Below are positions 1-8,183 of a stretch of 64,000 nt of DNA, one piece after another (within the stretch, counting starts at the first letter, position 1; every line of letters starts with the position of its first letter). Below the pieces are notes generated by a model. It was not told where the DNA came from and ran no database searches. It saw only the letters and a program-made list of their open reading frames with translations. Source of the DNA: CAZBRS01 sp964494475 (lineage in GTDB: Bacteria > Myxococcota_A > UBA9042 > CAZBRS01). A program made the position numbers and the translations under genes. The DNA lies in NCBI GenBank assembly GCA_964494475.1, contig CAZBRS010000024.1, positions 16,334 to 80,333 on the forward strand. The letters are read 5' to 3'.

Positions 1-3000
1 GCAGTTGTTGTCGAGGCCGTCGCACGAGGTCTCGGTGCCCGCCTCGAAGGACGTCGTGCAAGCGGCGTAGTCGAGGTCGCCGCAGGGCAGCCACGTCCCG
101 CCCACGCAGCGCGAGGTCGGCTTGGCGCAGCCAACGCACACGCCGCTGGTGTTCTCGCACGTGGGGTGGTCGTTCGTGAGCAGGTCGGGGTCGTTGGCGT
201 CGAGCTTGCCGTCGCAGTCGTCGTCGGCGTTGTTGCACCTCTCGGGCCCGGCCAGGCCGGCGGTGTCGCACGCCGTGCCGTCTCCGGCGCCGTTGCACAC
301 GACCTCGCCGTCGGCGCAGGCGCCCGTGCCGCAGGCCGCGTGCAGCGTGCGTACCTGGCCGTTCCAGTCGGTGAACGTGAAGCCCTCGTCGATCTGACCG
401 TCGCAGTCGTCGTCGACCCCGTTGCACGTCTCGATGGCGCCGCCCGCGGTCGAGCAGACCGCCGCGTTGGCCAGCGCGTCGCAGGTCACCACGCCGCCCG
501 CGCAAGCGCCGGTGCCGCAGCCCTCGCCCACGGCGCGGTTCGCGCCGTTCCAGTCGGTGAAGGCGAAGCCCTCGTCGACCTGGCCGTCGCAGTCGTCGTC
601 GACGCCGTCGCACGCCTCGACCCTGGCGTCGCCGTCGCTGGTGCACCACGCCTCGACGTAGTCGTGGCAGAGCACCGTGCCGCCGGCGCAGGCGCCCGTG
701 CCGCACGTGTCGAACAGGCCGAGGACCTGCCCGTTCCAGTCGGTGTACGTGTAGCCCTCGTCGGTCTGGGTGTCGCAGTCGTTGTCGAGGCCGTCGCAAG
801 ACGCCTCGACGCCGTGGTGGTAGTTGAGATCGTGGTACCAGTAGTCGAGCTCGCCGCACGACAGCCAGAACCCGCCGACGCACAACGTGGGCGCCTTGCG
901 GCTGCCCTCGCACACGCCCGCCTGCTTTTCGCACAGGGGCTGGTCGTTGGCGGCGAGGTCGGAGTCCTGCGCGTCGACCTTGCCGTCGCAGTCGTCGTCG
1001 AGGGCATTGCAGGTCTCGGGCGCCGTCATGCCGCTCGTGGTGCACAGGGTCGCGGCGCCGTCGGGCTGGCAGACGACCACGCCCCCGTCGCACACGCCCA
1101 CTCCGCAGGCCTGGCCCACCTTGCGGCTCGCACCGTTCCAGTCGGCGAACGCGAAGTCCTCGTCGGTTAGGCCGTCGCAGTCGTCGTCGGCGCCGTTGCA
1201 GGCCTCGGGGCTCGCCAGATCGCGGGAGCTGCAGATGGCCGTCCACCTCTCGGGGTGGCACACGGCGGTGCCCCCTGCGCACGTTCCGGTTCCGCACGCC
1301 TGGCCGAGTTGACGCTCCTCGCCGTTCCAGTCGATCACCGCGTGGCCCTCGTCCACGACACCGTTGCAGTCGTTGTCGGCGCCGTCGCACCAGGTCTCGA
1401 CCAACTCGTAGTCCTCGTCGCAGGCGGCGTAGTCCGCGCCCTGGCACGGCAGCCACTCGCCGTACGCGCACTGGTCCGGGCGCTTCTGGCAGCCGCTGCA
1501 CAGGCCCTCCTGCAGGTCGCAGGGCACGATTTGCAGGGGCGTATTGCAGTCCGCCCCTACGCAGCCGGTCTCGGTGCCGACGTCGTCGGCGTCGACGAGC
1601 GCGTCGCAGTCGTCGTCGTGGCCGTTGCACACCTCGAGGGCGCCGTGGTGCGCCTCGGGGTCGGACGGCGCGCAGTCGGTCTCGTCGGGGTCGCCGTCGC
1701 CGTCACGATCGCCGTCGCAGGCGTCGCCGTCGCCGTCGTCGTCGCTGTCGGCCTGATCGGTGTTCGGCGTGAAGGGGCAGTTGTCGGCGCCGTTCTCGAT
1801 CGTGTCGCCGTCGGCGTCGGCGTCGCAGGCATCGCCCTGCAGGTCGCCGTCGAGGTTGGACTGGGCCTGGTTGGACGCGAACGGGCAGTTGTCGGCGAGG
1901 TCGGGGACGCCGTCGTTGTCGTCGTCGGGGTCGACGCAATCGACCGGGCCGTCGGCGTCGGCGTCGGGGCAGGACTCGTCGGTCTGGCCGTCGCAGTTGT
2001 CGTCGATGGCGTTGCACCAGCGGCACGCGTCGCCGGCGACGGGCTCCTCGATCACGCTGGGGTTGCGCGTCTTGTCGAGGTCGAAGCAATCGTCGCCGTT
2101 GCACCCCGGCGCCGTCGACAGGTAGTTGTCGCCGTCGGCGTCGCAGTCGCAGCCGTCGCCCTTGCCGTCCTTGTCGTAGTCGGCCTGGCCGGCGTTGGCC
2201 ACCTGCGTGCAGTTGTCGTCGCAGGCCGTCGCCTGGCCCGGCGCGCACGGCGCGTCGCCGATGGTGCCCGAGAGGTTGCCGTCGTCCGGTACGCCGTCGT
2301 CGTCGTCGTCGGGGTCGACGCAGTCGGCCAGCCCGTCGGCGTCGAGGTCGCCGAACGCGTTGTCGGTGAGCCCATCGCAGTCGTCGTCCTTGCCGTTGCA
2401 GGTCTCCTCGGCCGGCGCGGATCCGGTGCACGTCCAGCTGCCGTCTTCGCACGTCTTCTGGCCCGGGCACGATCCGATCTCGTTGGTGAGAGCGCAGGGC
2501 TGGGCCGCGATGTCTTCGTCGATCGCGCCGTCGCAGTCGTCGTCGGCGTCGTTGCAGGCCTCGGCGGCGGGCGTGGCGCCGTCGCAGGCGCTGAGCCCGG
2601 TCGCCGTGCACGCGCGCGTACCCGGGCACTGGCCGAACTCGTTCTGGACGTGGCACGCGGTCGAAGCGGCCTGCTCGATCGCGGAGGGGCTGCAGGCGCA
2701 GAGGCCCTGCTGCAGCACGCACTGCGTCGTGGTGGCGCCCCCCGGCAAGGGCACCTCGTCGCAGGCGTAGCCCTCGGGGCACTCGCCGTCGACGACGCAG
2801 GGAGAGCCGCAGAAGCTGCCGGCCGGTCCGTAGGAGACGCAACGGGCGTTCAGGGTGACGTCGGCCGCGGCGCAGTCGTCGTCGGTGGTGCAGGGCGTGC
2901 ACAGGGTGAGCGCCTGGAACACGCAGATGTACACGCAGTCGGGGCACGTGTTCTTGACCTCGGCGCACGTCCAGCCCGCGGCCTCGCACTCGTCGGTGCA

Positions 3001-3375
3001 GGTCGTGCTGCACACGTCGCCGGTGTTGGTCTCGACGCAGTAGTTGCTGGCGCAGTCGTCGCCCGACTCGCAGGCGCAGCCGAAGCCCGCGTAGGGGGGC
3101 TCGCACGAGAGGGCCTCGGCTTCGTCCGCATCCCCGTCGGGGCCGCAGCACGCGTCGGGGGGCAGGGCGTCGGTCTCGGCCGGCGTCGCGTCGTCGAGGT
3201 CGGGGAGCACGAGGTCGGGCAGCACGCCGTCGGGCTTGACGAGCCCGTCGTCCGTCGCGTCGGGTTCGACGGTCGCGTCGGTCGACGAGTCGCTGCCGGA
3301 GGAGACGCCCGAACCGCACGAAGCGACCACGACGAAGCAGGCGAGCGCGGCGAGGACGAACGAGAGGCGTTTCAT
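1..3375 (-). CDS. Cys-rich lipoprotein with MopE-type and thrombospondin type 3 repeats (3' end off window)
   Basis: The visible part is 1125 codons and runs off the left edge, so the C-terminus is unknown. The ATG at 3375 follows GGAG with 5 nt spacing. Residues 1-20 form a lipoprotein signal with lipobox VASC, so the protein is predicted to be exported and lipid-anchored. After an Asp/Pro/Ala-rich linker comes a Cys-rich region, then many MopE-type units (CNGxDDDCDGxxDE) alternating with DWNG...CGTGxC segments. Around 1700-2350 there are thrombospondin type 3 like stretches (DxDxDGxxDxxDxC, DNCPF) that in known families bind calcium. No catalytic domain is visible. Such proteins are typical of Myxococcota cell surfaces; a surface or adhesive role is inference. 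It is divergent from the glucuronidase-like gene at 3578. Confidence 0.85.
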   Translation of the reverse strand, partial: MKRLSFVLAALACFVVVASCGSGVSSGSDSSTDATVEPDATDDGLVKPDGVLPDLVLPDLDDATPAETDALPPDACCGPDGDADEAEALSCEPPYAGFGCACESGDDCASNYCVETNTGDVCSTTCTDECEAAGWTCAEVKNTCPDCVYICVFQALTLCTPCTTDDDCAAADVTLNARCVSYGPAGSFCGSPCVVDGECPEGYACDEVPLPGGATTTQCVLQQGLCACSPSAIEQAASTACHVQNEFGQCPGTRACTATGLSACDGATPAAEACNDADDDCDGAIDEDIAAQPCALTNEIGSCPGQKTCEDGSWTCTGSAPAEETCNGKDDDCDGLTDNAFGDLDADGLADCVDPDDDDDGVPDDGNLSGTIGDAPCAPGQATACDDNCTQVANAGQADYDKDGKGDGCDCDADGDNYLSTAPGCNGDDCFDLDKTRNPSVIEEPVAGDACRWCNAIDDNCDGQTDESCPDADADGPVDCVDPDDDNDGVPDLADNCPFASNQAQSNLDGDLQGDACDADADGDTIENGADNCPFTPNTDQADSDDDGDGDACDGDRDGDGDPDETDCAPSDPEAHHGALEVCNGHDDDCDALVDADDVGTETGCVGADCNTPLQIVPCDLQEGLCSGCQKRPDQCAYGEWLPCQGADYAACDEDYELVETWCDGADNDCNGVVDEGHAVIDWNGEERQLGQACGTGTCAGGTAVCHPERWTAICSSRDLASPEACNGADDDCDGLTDEDFAFADWNGASRKVGQACGVGVCDGGVVVCQPDGAATLCTTSGMTAPETCNALDDDCDGKVDAQDSDLAANDQPLCEKQAGVCEGSRKAPTLCVGGFWLSCGELDYWYHDLNYHHGVEASCDGLDNDCDTQTDEGYTYTDWNGQVLGLFDTCGTGACAGGTVLCHDYVEAWCTSDGDARVEACDGVDDDCDGQVDEGFAFTDWNGANRAVGEGCGTGACAGGVVTCDALANAAVCSTAGGAIETCNGVDDDCDGQIDEGFTFTDWNGQVRTLHAACGTGACADGEVVCNGAGDGTACDTAGLAGPERCNNADDDCDGKLDANDPDLLTNDHPTCENTSGVCVGCAKPTSRCVGGTWLPCGDLDYAACTTSFEAGTETSCDGLDNNC

Positions 3376-3398
3376 GGGGACTCCAGCGTCAGGTTCAA

Positions 3399-3416
3399 TC
3401 GGTCTTCGCGAACCGA
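3399..3416. promoter_or_regulatory. Imperfect palindrome in divergent intergenic region
   Basis: TCGGT and ACCGA arms surround a TTCGCGAA core in the 202-nt space between the divergent genes at 3375 and 3578, just upstream of the minus-strand lipoprotein RBS. It could be an operator, but no matching regulator is seen and chance is possible in G+C-rich DNA. Confidence 0.25.
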
Positions 3417-3577
3417 CACAGTTTAGTCGAAACGCCGCGCGCGTCCAGGGGAGCGCGGCCACGCCTGCGCCAGTGCCAGGGCGCGAAGCCGGGAGATCGA
3501 CCCCGGCGCAGGTCGCCCCTTGCGTCCAGCGGGCCATCCGTGGGAACGTACCGTCGCATCTCTGGCCGGAGGCCTCC

Positions 3578-5437
3578 GTGTCCCGCCGCCTGGCGTATTT
3601 CGCGTTCGTGCTCGTGGCGCTACCGGCCGCTTGCGACTCCGAGATCGCGTCGACCTGCTCCGCGCTGGCCGAGCCGGTCGCGCTCGACCTGTCGGGGGCG
3701 TGGTCCGTGCAGGCCGATCCCGAGGGCGTGGGCGACGCCGAGCGCTGGGCCTCCAACGAACTCCCCGCGCCGCTGACGGTCACGGTGCCCCGTTGCCTCG
3801 ACGTCGCCAGCCCCGACCTCGCGAGCTACGTGGGCAAGAGCTGGTGGCAGCGTCGTTTCACCGCGCCGACCCTCGCCGAGGGCGAGCGCGCGTGGCTCGT
3901 GTTCGACGGCGTGGCTCTCCGGGCGCGCGTCTTCCTCGATGGGGTGGAGCGCCCGGTGGGCACGATCGCCCACGACCACGTGCGCGCCGAGTTCGACGTC
4001 ACCGACCTCCTGAACCCCGGGGAACACCTGCTGGCCGTCGAGGTCGACAACACCATCCTCGAGTCGTCCATCCCCGACCCCGGGTGGGTGGGCTGGTGGA
4101 ACCACACGGGCCTCATCCGGCCGGTGCGCTTCGAGGTGCGGCCGAGGGTCGACCTCGGCGCGCTCCGCCTGGACACGACGCAGAACACCGACGGCACCTG
4201 GCACGCGCGCGTGGTCGCGTCGGTCTCGAACGCCGGGTCCGAGGCCCTCCCCGGTACGCTCCGGCTGCAGCTTCAGGACGAAGCCGACGGGTGCACCCGC
4301 GCGTTCGAGTCGATCTCGAGCCGCACGGTCACCGTCGGCGAGGCCGACCTGGTGGTCGAGGCCGATCTGGCGGGCGTCTCTCCCTGGGCGCCCGGGGCTC
4401 CCCACCTCTACCGCCTGGTGGCCACCCTCGAGACCACGAGCGGCACCACCACGCGCACGATTCGCACCGGCTTTCGCGAGGTGCGCCTCGACGGGCCCCG
4501 CGCGCTCTGGAACGGCGTGCCGCTCACGCTTCGAGGGCTGAACCGCCACGAGATGCACCCTGACCACGGCTTCGCCCTGCCGTCGGCCGTTCAGCGCGCC
4601 GATCTCGAAGACCTCGTCGCGCTCGGCGCCAACGCGGTGCGCCTGGCCCACTATCCCCAGTCGGCCGAGGTGCTCGACCTCTGCGACGAGCTGGGGTTGC
4701 TCGCCTGGGTCGAGATCCCCGCGTGGCAGTCGCGGGCCGAGGTCTTGGGCGACGACGCCGTCTTCTCCGAGTCGGCCGCGCCTTTCCTCACGGCCATGAT
4801 CGAGGAGCACCGGCACCACCCGTCGGTGCTGTTCTGGGGCCTCGGAAACGAGTTTCCGTCGCACACGGAGATCATCGAGCGTTACTGCGAGCGCGCCGCC
4901 GCCCTGGTGCGCGGGCTCGATCCTTCGAGGCTGGTGGTCTTCGCCTCCGACAAGCACGAGCTCTTGCCCATCGCTCAGGTCGATCGTTGCTTCCAGCACG
5001 TCGACGTGGTGGCGATCAACGAGTACTACGGCTGGTACTACAAGGCCATGACCGACCTCGGGCCCGCGCTCGACGCCCTGCACGCCGCCTTCCCGTCGAA
5101 GCCCGTCCTGGTCTCCGAGCTCGGCACGGAGGCCATCCTGGGCCGCGCCAATCCTGACCCCCCCGACGTGGGGCGCCTGCCCGGGGGCGGCTTCGAGTTC
5201 AGCGAGGACTTCCAGGTCAAGTTCCTGGCGACGCACCTCGACCAGATCGACGCCCCCGCGCGCGCCGACTGGATGCTGGGCGCCTACCTGTGGGTCTACG
5301 CTGATTTCGCCGATCCGCACCGCGTCGGCGACGGACGCCCCCCCGAGATGAACCACCTGAACCTGAAGGGTCTGGTCACCGGACAGCGCGAGAGGAAGCG
5401 CGCCTGGCAGCTCGTCCACGATCGCTGGAACCCCTGA
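3578..5437 (+). CDS. Glycoside hydrolase family 2 lipoprotein, beta-glucuronidase-like
   Basis: A 619-aa protein from a GTG preceded by GGAGG (5 nt spacing). An upstream in-frame ATG at 3236 would overlap the divergent gene and bury the signal peptide. Residues 1-19 are a lipoprotein signal with lipobox PAAC. A jelly-roll sugar-binding domain (about 35-190) and an immunoglobulin-like domain (190-305) precede a TIM barrel. The barrel shows GLNRHEMHPDHG, the acid/base Glu in GLGNEF (E425), NEYYGWY, the nucleophile Glu in VSELGTE (E514) and YADF. NLKG (N595, K597) matches the N-x-K motif that recognises the glucuronate carboxylate in beta-glucuronidases. That favours beta-glucuronidase over beta-galactosidase, though the substrate is unproven. 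The stop codon abuts the next gene. Confidence 0.88.
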   Translation: MSRRLAYFAFVLVALPAACDSEIASTCSALAEPVALDLSGAWSVQADPEGVGDAERWASNELPAPLTVTVPRCLDVASPDLASYVGKSWWQRRFTAPTLAEGERAWLVFDGVALRARVFLDGVERPVGTIAHDHVRAEFDVTDLLNPGEHLLAVEVDNTILESSIPDPGWVGWWNHTGLIRPVRFEVRPRVDLGALRLDTTQNTDGTWHARVVASVSNAGSEALPGTLRLQLQDEADGCTRAFESISSRTVTVGEADLVVEADLAGVSPWAPGAPHLYRLVATLETTSGTTTRTIRTGFREVRLDGPRALWNGVPLTLRGLNRHEMHPDHGFALPSAVQRADLEDLVALGANAVRLAHYPQSAEVLDLCDELGLLAWVEIPAWQSRAEVLGDDAVFSESAAPFLTAMIEEHRHHPSVLFWGLGNEFPSHTEIIERYCERAAALVRGLDPSRLVVFASDKHELLPIAQVDRCFQHVDVVAINEYYGWYYKAMTDLGPALDALHAAFPSKPVLVSELGTEAILGRANPDPPDVGRLPGGGFEFSEDFQVKFLATHLDQIDAPARADWMLGAYLWVYADFADPHRVGDGRPPEMNHLNLKGLVTGQRERKRAWQLVHDRWNP

Positions 5438-7093
5438 ATGGGAGCCCTCCGCGACGCCGCCTTCCTCTCGATCCTGGTGACGCTGATCGCTCTGGCGGGG
5501 CTCGTGCCGTGGGCGTTCGCGGCGACCGCACGTCGGCGGGACCGCGGTGGGTGGCTCGAGGCCGGGATCGTACTCGCGCTGACCGTCGGCGCCTTCGCGC
5601 TGCGGTGGGGGCTGCCGTTCCACACGCTGATCCACGAGAACCACCACGGCTACACCTACGTCACGTCGCTGACCGTGCTCGACGCGCGCGTCGACCTCTT
5701 CGGGGTGCCGTCGTCGTTCCTGGTGCTCTTCCACCTGGCCAACCGCGTGCTGCCGGTATCGGACGAGAACCTGTTCCTCCTGAACGCGCTGGCCTCGGCG
5801 GCGGGCGTGGGAGCCATGTACGTGCTGGCGCGCGCGGTCTTCGGCTCGCGCCTGGCGGCCTGGACCTCGGCGACCGTGCTGCTGCTCCTGCCGGTCGCGA
5901 TCGGCTTCGCGCCCACCGAGGAGCCCGCCGTGCTCGCCACGGGGTTCTTCCTGTGGGGCGCGGCCCTGGCGTGGCGGGGGGCGCGGGACCGACGCTTCCT
6001 CCTGTTCGTGACGGGGGCGTTGCTGGTGGCGGTGGCGGCCAGCGTGCGCGACCTCTTCCTGCTGCTGGCGCTCACGCTGCCCCTGCTGCTGGCGACCGGC
6101 GATCGGGGCGCCTGGCGCGAGCGCTGGCCCACCTGGCTCGCCTGGTTGGCGCTGCCGGCGCTGCTGCTGGTGCCGCGGGCGCTGCTGCTCGCCTCGCTCG
6201 CCGCCCGTTGCGCGAACGTCCCGTGCGGGCTGGTGGGAACGTCGATGCTGTTCGGCGAGGGTCGTTGGATCGAGTGGGCGCCTCCGCTCGTCCCGGCGTG
6301 GGTGACCCTCGCCGCCGGCGTCGCGCTGGTCTGGCTGGGCCTGCGCGCGTTGCGTACGCGCGCGTGGCGCGTCTTCGGGGCGGTCGCCGGGATGCTGCTG
6401 GTCGCGCGCGTGCTCGGCGATCTCGTCAACGGCGGCTGGTTCCCGTCGCAGTTCCGGTACCGCTACCTCGAGCTCTCGCTGTTGGCGCTGCCCGTGGGCT
6501 GGCTCGCCGATCGGGGGCTCGGGGGAGGCGTCTCCCGGGGTGGGGCGCGGGCCTGGCTCGCCTTCGCGGCGGCCCCGCTGGCGGGCGTGGTCACGCTGGC
6601 GCTGGCCCCGGAGGGCGCCCGCCTCGACCTGCCCGTCGTGCAGGAGTACCGCTTCTTCCGCGACGCGCTCGGCGGGCTCGAGGAGCGCGCCCGGTTCGTG
6701 TCGTTCGACGTGGCGGGGCAGACCATCGCGCCCGTGACCGAGGGCTGGCTCGCGACGGTGAGGCCGGCCTGGGAGGTGGTCAAGAGCGACGCCTGGGTTC
6801 GCGGCGAGCGCGGAGACCCGGGCCTGCCGACCTACCTATTGCTCGATCGGACGTGCTTCACGCGCGCGCACTGCCAGATCGGCGACGACGAGTGCGGCCG
6901 AGCGGTCGCGACGCCCCGCGGCCGCATGAGCGAGCGGTGCGCTCGGGTGCTCGAGTCGTCGCGGTGGGAGGTCGTCGCCGAGGCGCCCGTGCGCCCCACG
7001 GCGCTGGCGCACCTCAGCGCTCTGGGGGGCCAGCCGCTCGATCTGCCCGGGTTCGACGCCGAGGTCCGGATCGCCATCCTGAGGGCGAAGTGA
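5438..7093 (+). CDS. Multi-pass GT-C type glycosyltransferase-like membrane protein
   Basis: A 551-aa protein whose ATG directly follows the stop of the glycoside hydrolase gene, so the two are probably co-transcribed. It has about ten to eleven hydrophobic helices through residue ~385 and a soluble C-terminal domain of about 160 residues. The loop after the second helix carries an acidic/His motif (HENHHGY), at the place where GT-C enzymes of the PMT/ArnT type keep their catalytic acidic residue. Those families transfer sugars from polyprenyl-phosphate donors on the outer face of the inner membrane. The fold assignment rests on topology and this loop; substrate is unknown. It could be a non-enzymatic membrane protein. 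Confidence 0.65.
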   Translation: MGALRDAAFLSILVTLIALAGLVPWAFAATARRRDRGGWLEAGIVLALTVGAFALRWGLPFHTLIHENHHGYTYVTSLTVLDARVDLFGVPSSFLVLFHLANRVLPVSDENLFLLNALASAAGVGAMYVLARAVFGSRLAAWTSATVLLLLPVAIGFAPTEEPAVLATGFFLWGAALAWRGARDRRFLLFVTGALLVAVAASVRDLFLLLALTLPLLLATGDRGAWRERWPTWLAWLALPALLLVPRALLLASLAARCANVPCGLVGTSMLFGEGRWIEWAPPLVPAWVTLAAGVALVWLGLRALRTRAWRVFGAVAGMLLVARVLGDLVNGGWFPSQFRYRYLELSLLALPVGWLADRGLGGGVSRGGARAWLAFAAAPLAGVVTLALAPEGARLDLPVVQEYRFFRDALGGLEERARFVSFDVAGQTIAPVTEGWLATVRPAWEVVKSDAWVRGERGDPGLPTYLLLDRTCFTRAHCQIGDDECGRAVATPRGRMSERCARVLESSRWEVVAEAPVRPTALAHLSALGGQPLDLPGFDAEVRIAILRAK

Positions 7094-7133
7094 GGATGGT
7101 ATGGTTGTCGCGCGAGCGGAAAGGAGAGGCCCC

Positions 7134-8183
7134 GTGATCCCGCCGAGCCGATCGTCCTTCGTGGCCGTCGCGTGCGTCTTCCTGCTGGCGGTCGCGGTCG
7201 CGGGGCTCTCGAGGTGCGAGCCCGACGAGCAGGAGCGCCGGCGAATCCGCGCGACCTTCGTGGGCGGCCTCGCCGACCTCGCCGCGCACCTCGAGACCGG
7301 CGACCGAGAGGCCTTGCGGCGCGCCCGCGAGGCCTTCCAGCGCGTGTCGGGCGAGTCCATCGACTACGCCGACGGCCCCGTGGCGATTCACCACCCCATC
7401 AACTTCGAGGTGCCGCTCTTCCAGCGCATCGTGGAGGTCCGCCTCGACCCGTCCGCTGCGGCCGCGTGGAAGGACGATCCGCTCTTCCCCCACGTGCTCC
7501 GCCGGCTCGAGCGCGACGACGCGCGGCTGCTCAAGGTGCACCTCGGGGGCGTGCTCGCCGAGCACCGGGCGCTGCTCGATCCGGCGTTCCGGACCGAGGC
7601 CGATCGGCCGACGCTGAGCATGGACGAGAACTCCCTCCACCACCTTATCCTGACGACCCGCCCCGAGCGCTGGGGCGACCTCGGCAAGAAGCGGATGGAG
7701 CTGTTCGCGCCGCGCCCCGGCGAGCACGTCGCCGACGTGGGCTGCGGGGCCGGGTTCTTCACCTTCCGCATGGCGCCCCTGGTGGGGCCGACGGGCAAGG
7801 TTCTGGCGGTCGACATCGACGTCCGGATCCTCGAGTTCGTCCGCGAGGTCATCGCCGCCGAGCGCGTCGCGAACGTCGAGGTCGTTCCGTCGCGGCCCGA
7901 CGACGTCTCGCTGGCCGCGGCTTCGGTCGACGCCGTGCTGCTCACCAACACGTTCTACGCCATCGAGGAGATGCCCGTCGGCCAGAAGACCGCATTCTGG
8001 GCCAGCCTGCGCCGTGCGCTCCGTCCCGGCGCGCGCGTGCTCATCTGCGACGACACGAAGCGCCTCGAGGGCCTGCCGTACCCCGAGACCCTGCGCCGCA
8101 TCCGGGCGGCCGGGCTCCAGCCCGGCGGGGGCTATGGGGAGGAGGGCGACTTCTGCGTGCTGGCCTACGCGCGTTCGGAGTAG
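7134..8183 (+). CDS. Membrane-anchored class I SAM-dependent methyltransferase
   Basis: A 349-aa protein. The GTG at 7134 is chosen because AAGGAG lies 7 nt upstream; an in-frame ATG at 7101 lacks a good site. Residues 6-24 form a hydrophobic helix, probably an uncleaved anchor or signal. A helical domain of about 150 residues follows. The Rossmann methyltransferase domain begins near residue 190 with motif I VADVGCGAGFFT, then the acidic motif II end (AVDID) and a late LLTNTFY strand. The family transfers methyl groups from S-adenosylmethionine, but substrate cannot be read. A methyltransferase domain behind a membrane helix is unusual, since SAM is cytoplasmic; the anchor would have to leave the domain inside the cell. 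Its 3' end overlaps the convergent protease gene by 19 nt. Confidence 0.78.
   Translation: MIPPSRSSFVAVACVFLLAVAVAGLSRCEPDEQERRRIRATFVGGLADLAAHLETGDREALRRAREAFQRVSGESIDYADGPVAIHHPINFEVPLFQRIVEVRLDPSAAAAWKDDPLFPHVLRRLERDDARLLKVHLGGVLAEHRALLDPAFRTEADRPTLSMDENSLHHLILTTRPERWGDLGKKRMELFAPRPGEHVADVGCGAGFFTFRMAPLVGPTGKVLAVDIDVRILEFVREVIAAERVANVEVVPSRPDDVSLAAASVDAVLLTNTFYAIEEMPVGQKTAFWASLRRALRPGARVLICDDTKRLEGLPYPETLRRIRAAGLQPGGGYGEEGDFCVLAYARSE

Noticed and set aside
1..3375. Plus-strand open frames within the first 3.4 kb
   Set aside because: Val/Ala/Gly-rich readings without domains; the minus-strand MopE-type protein explains the region.
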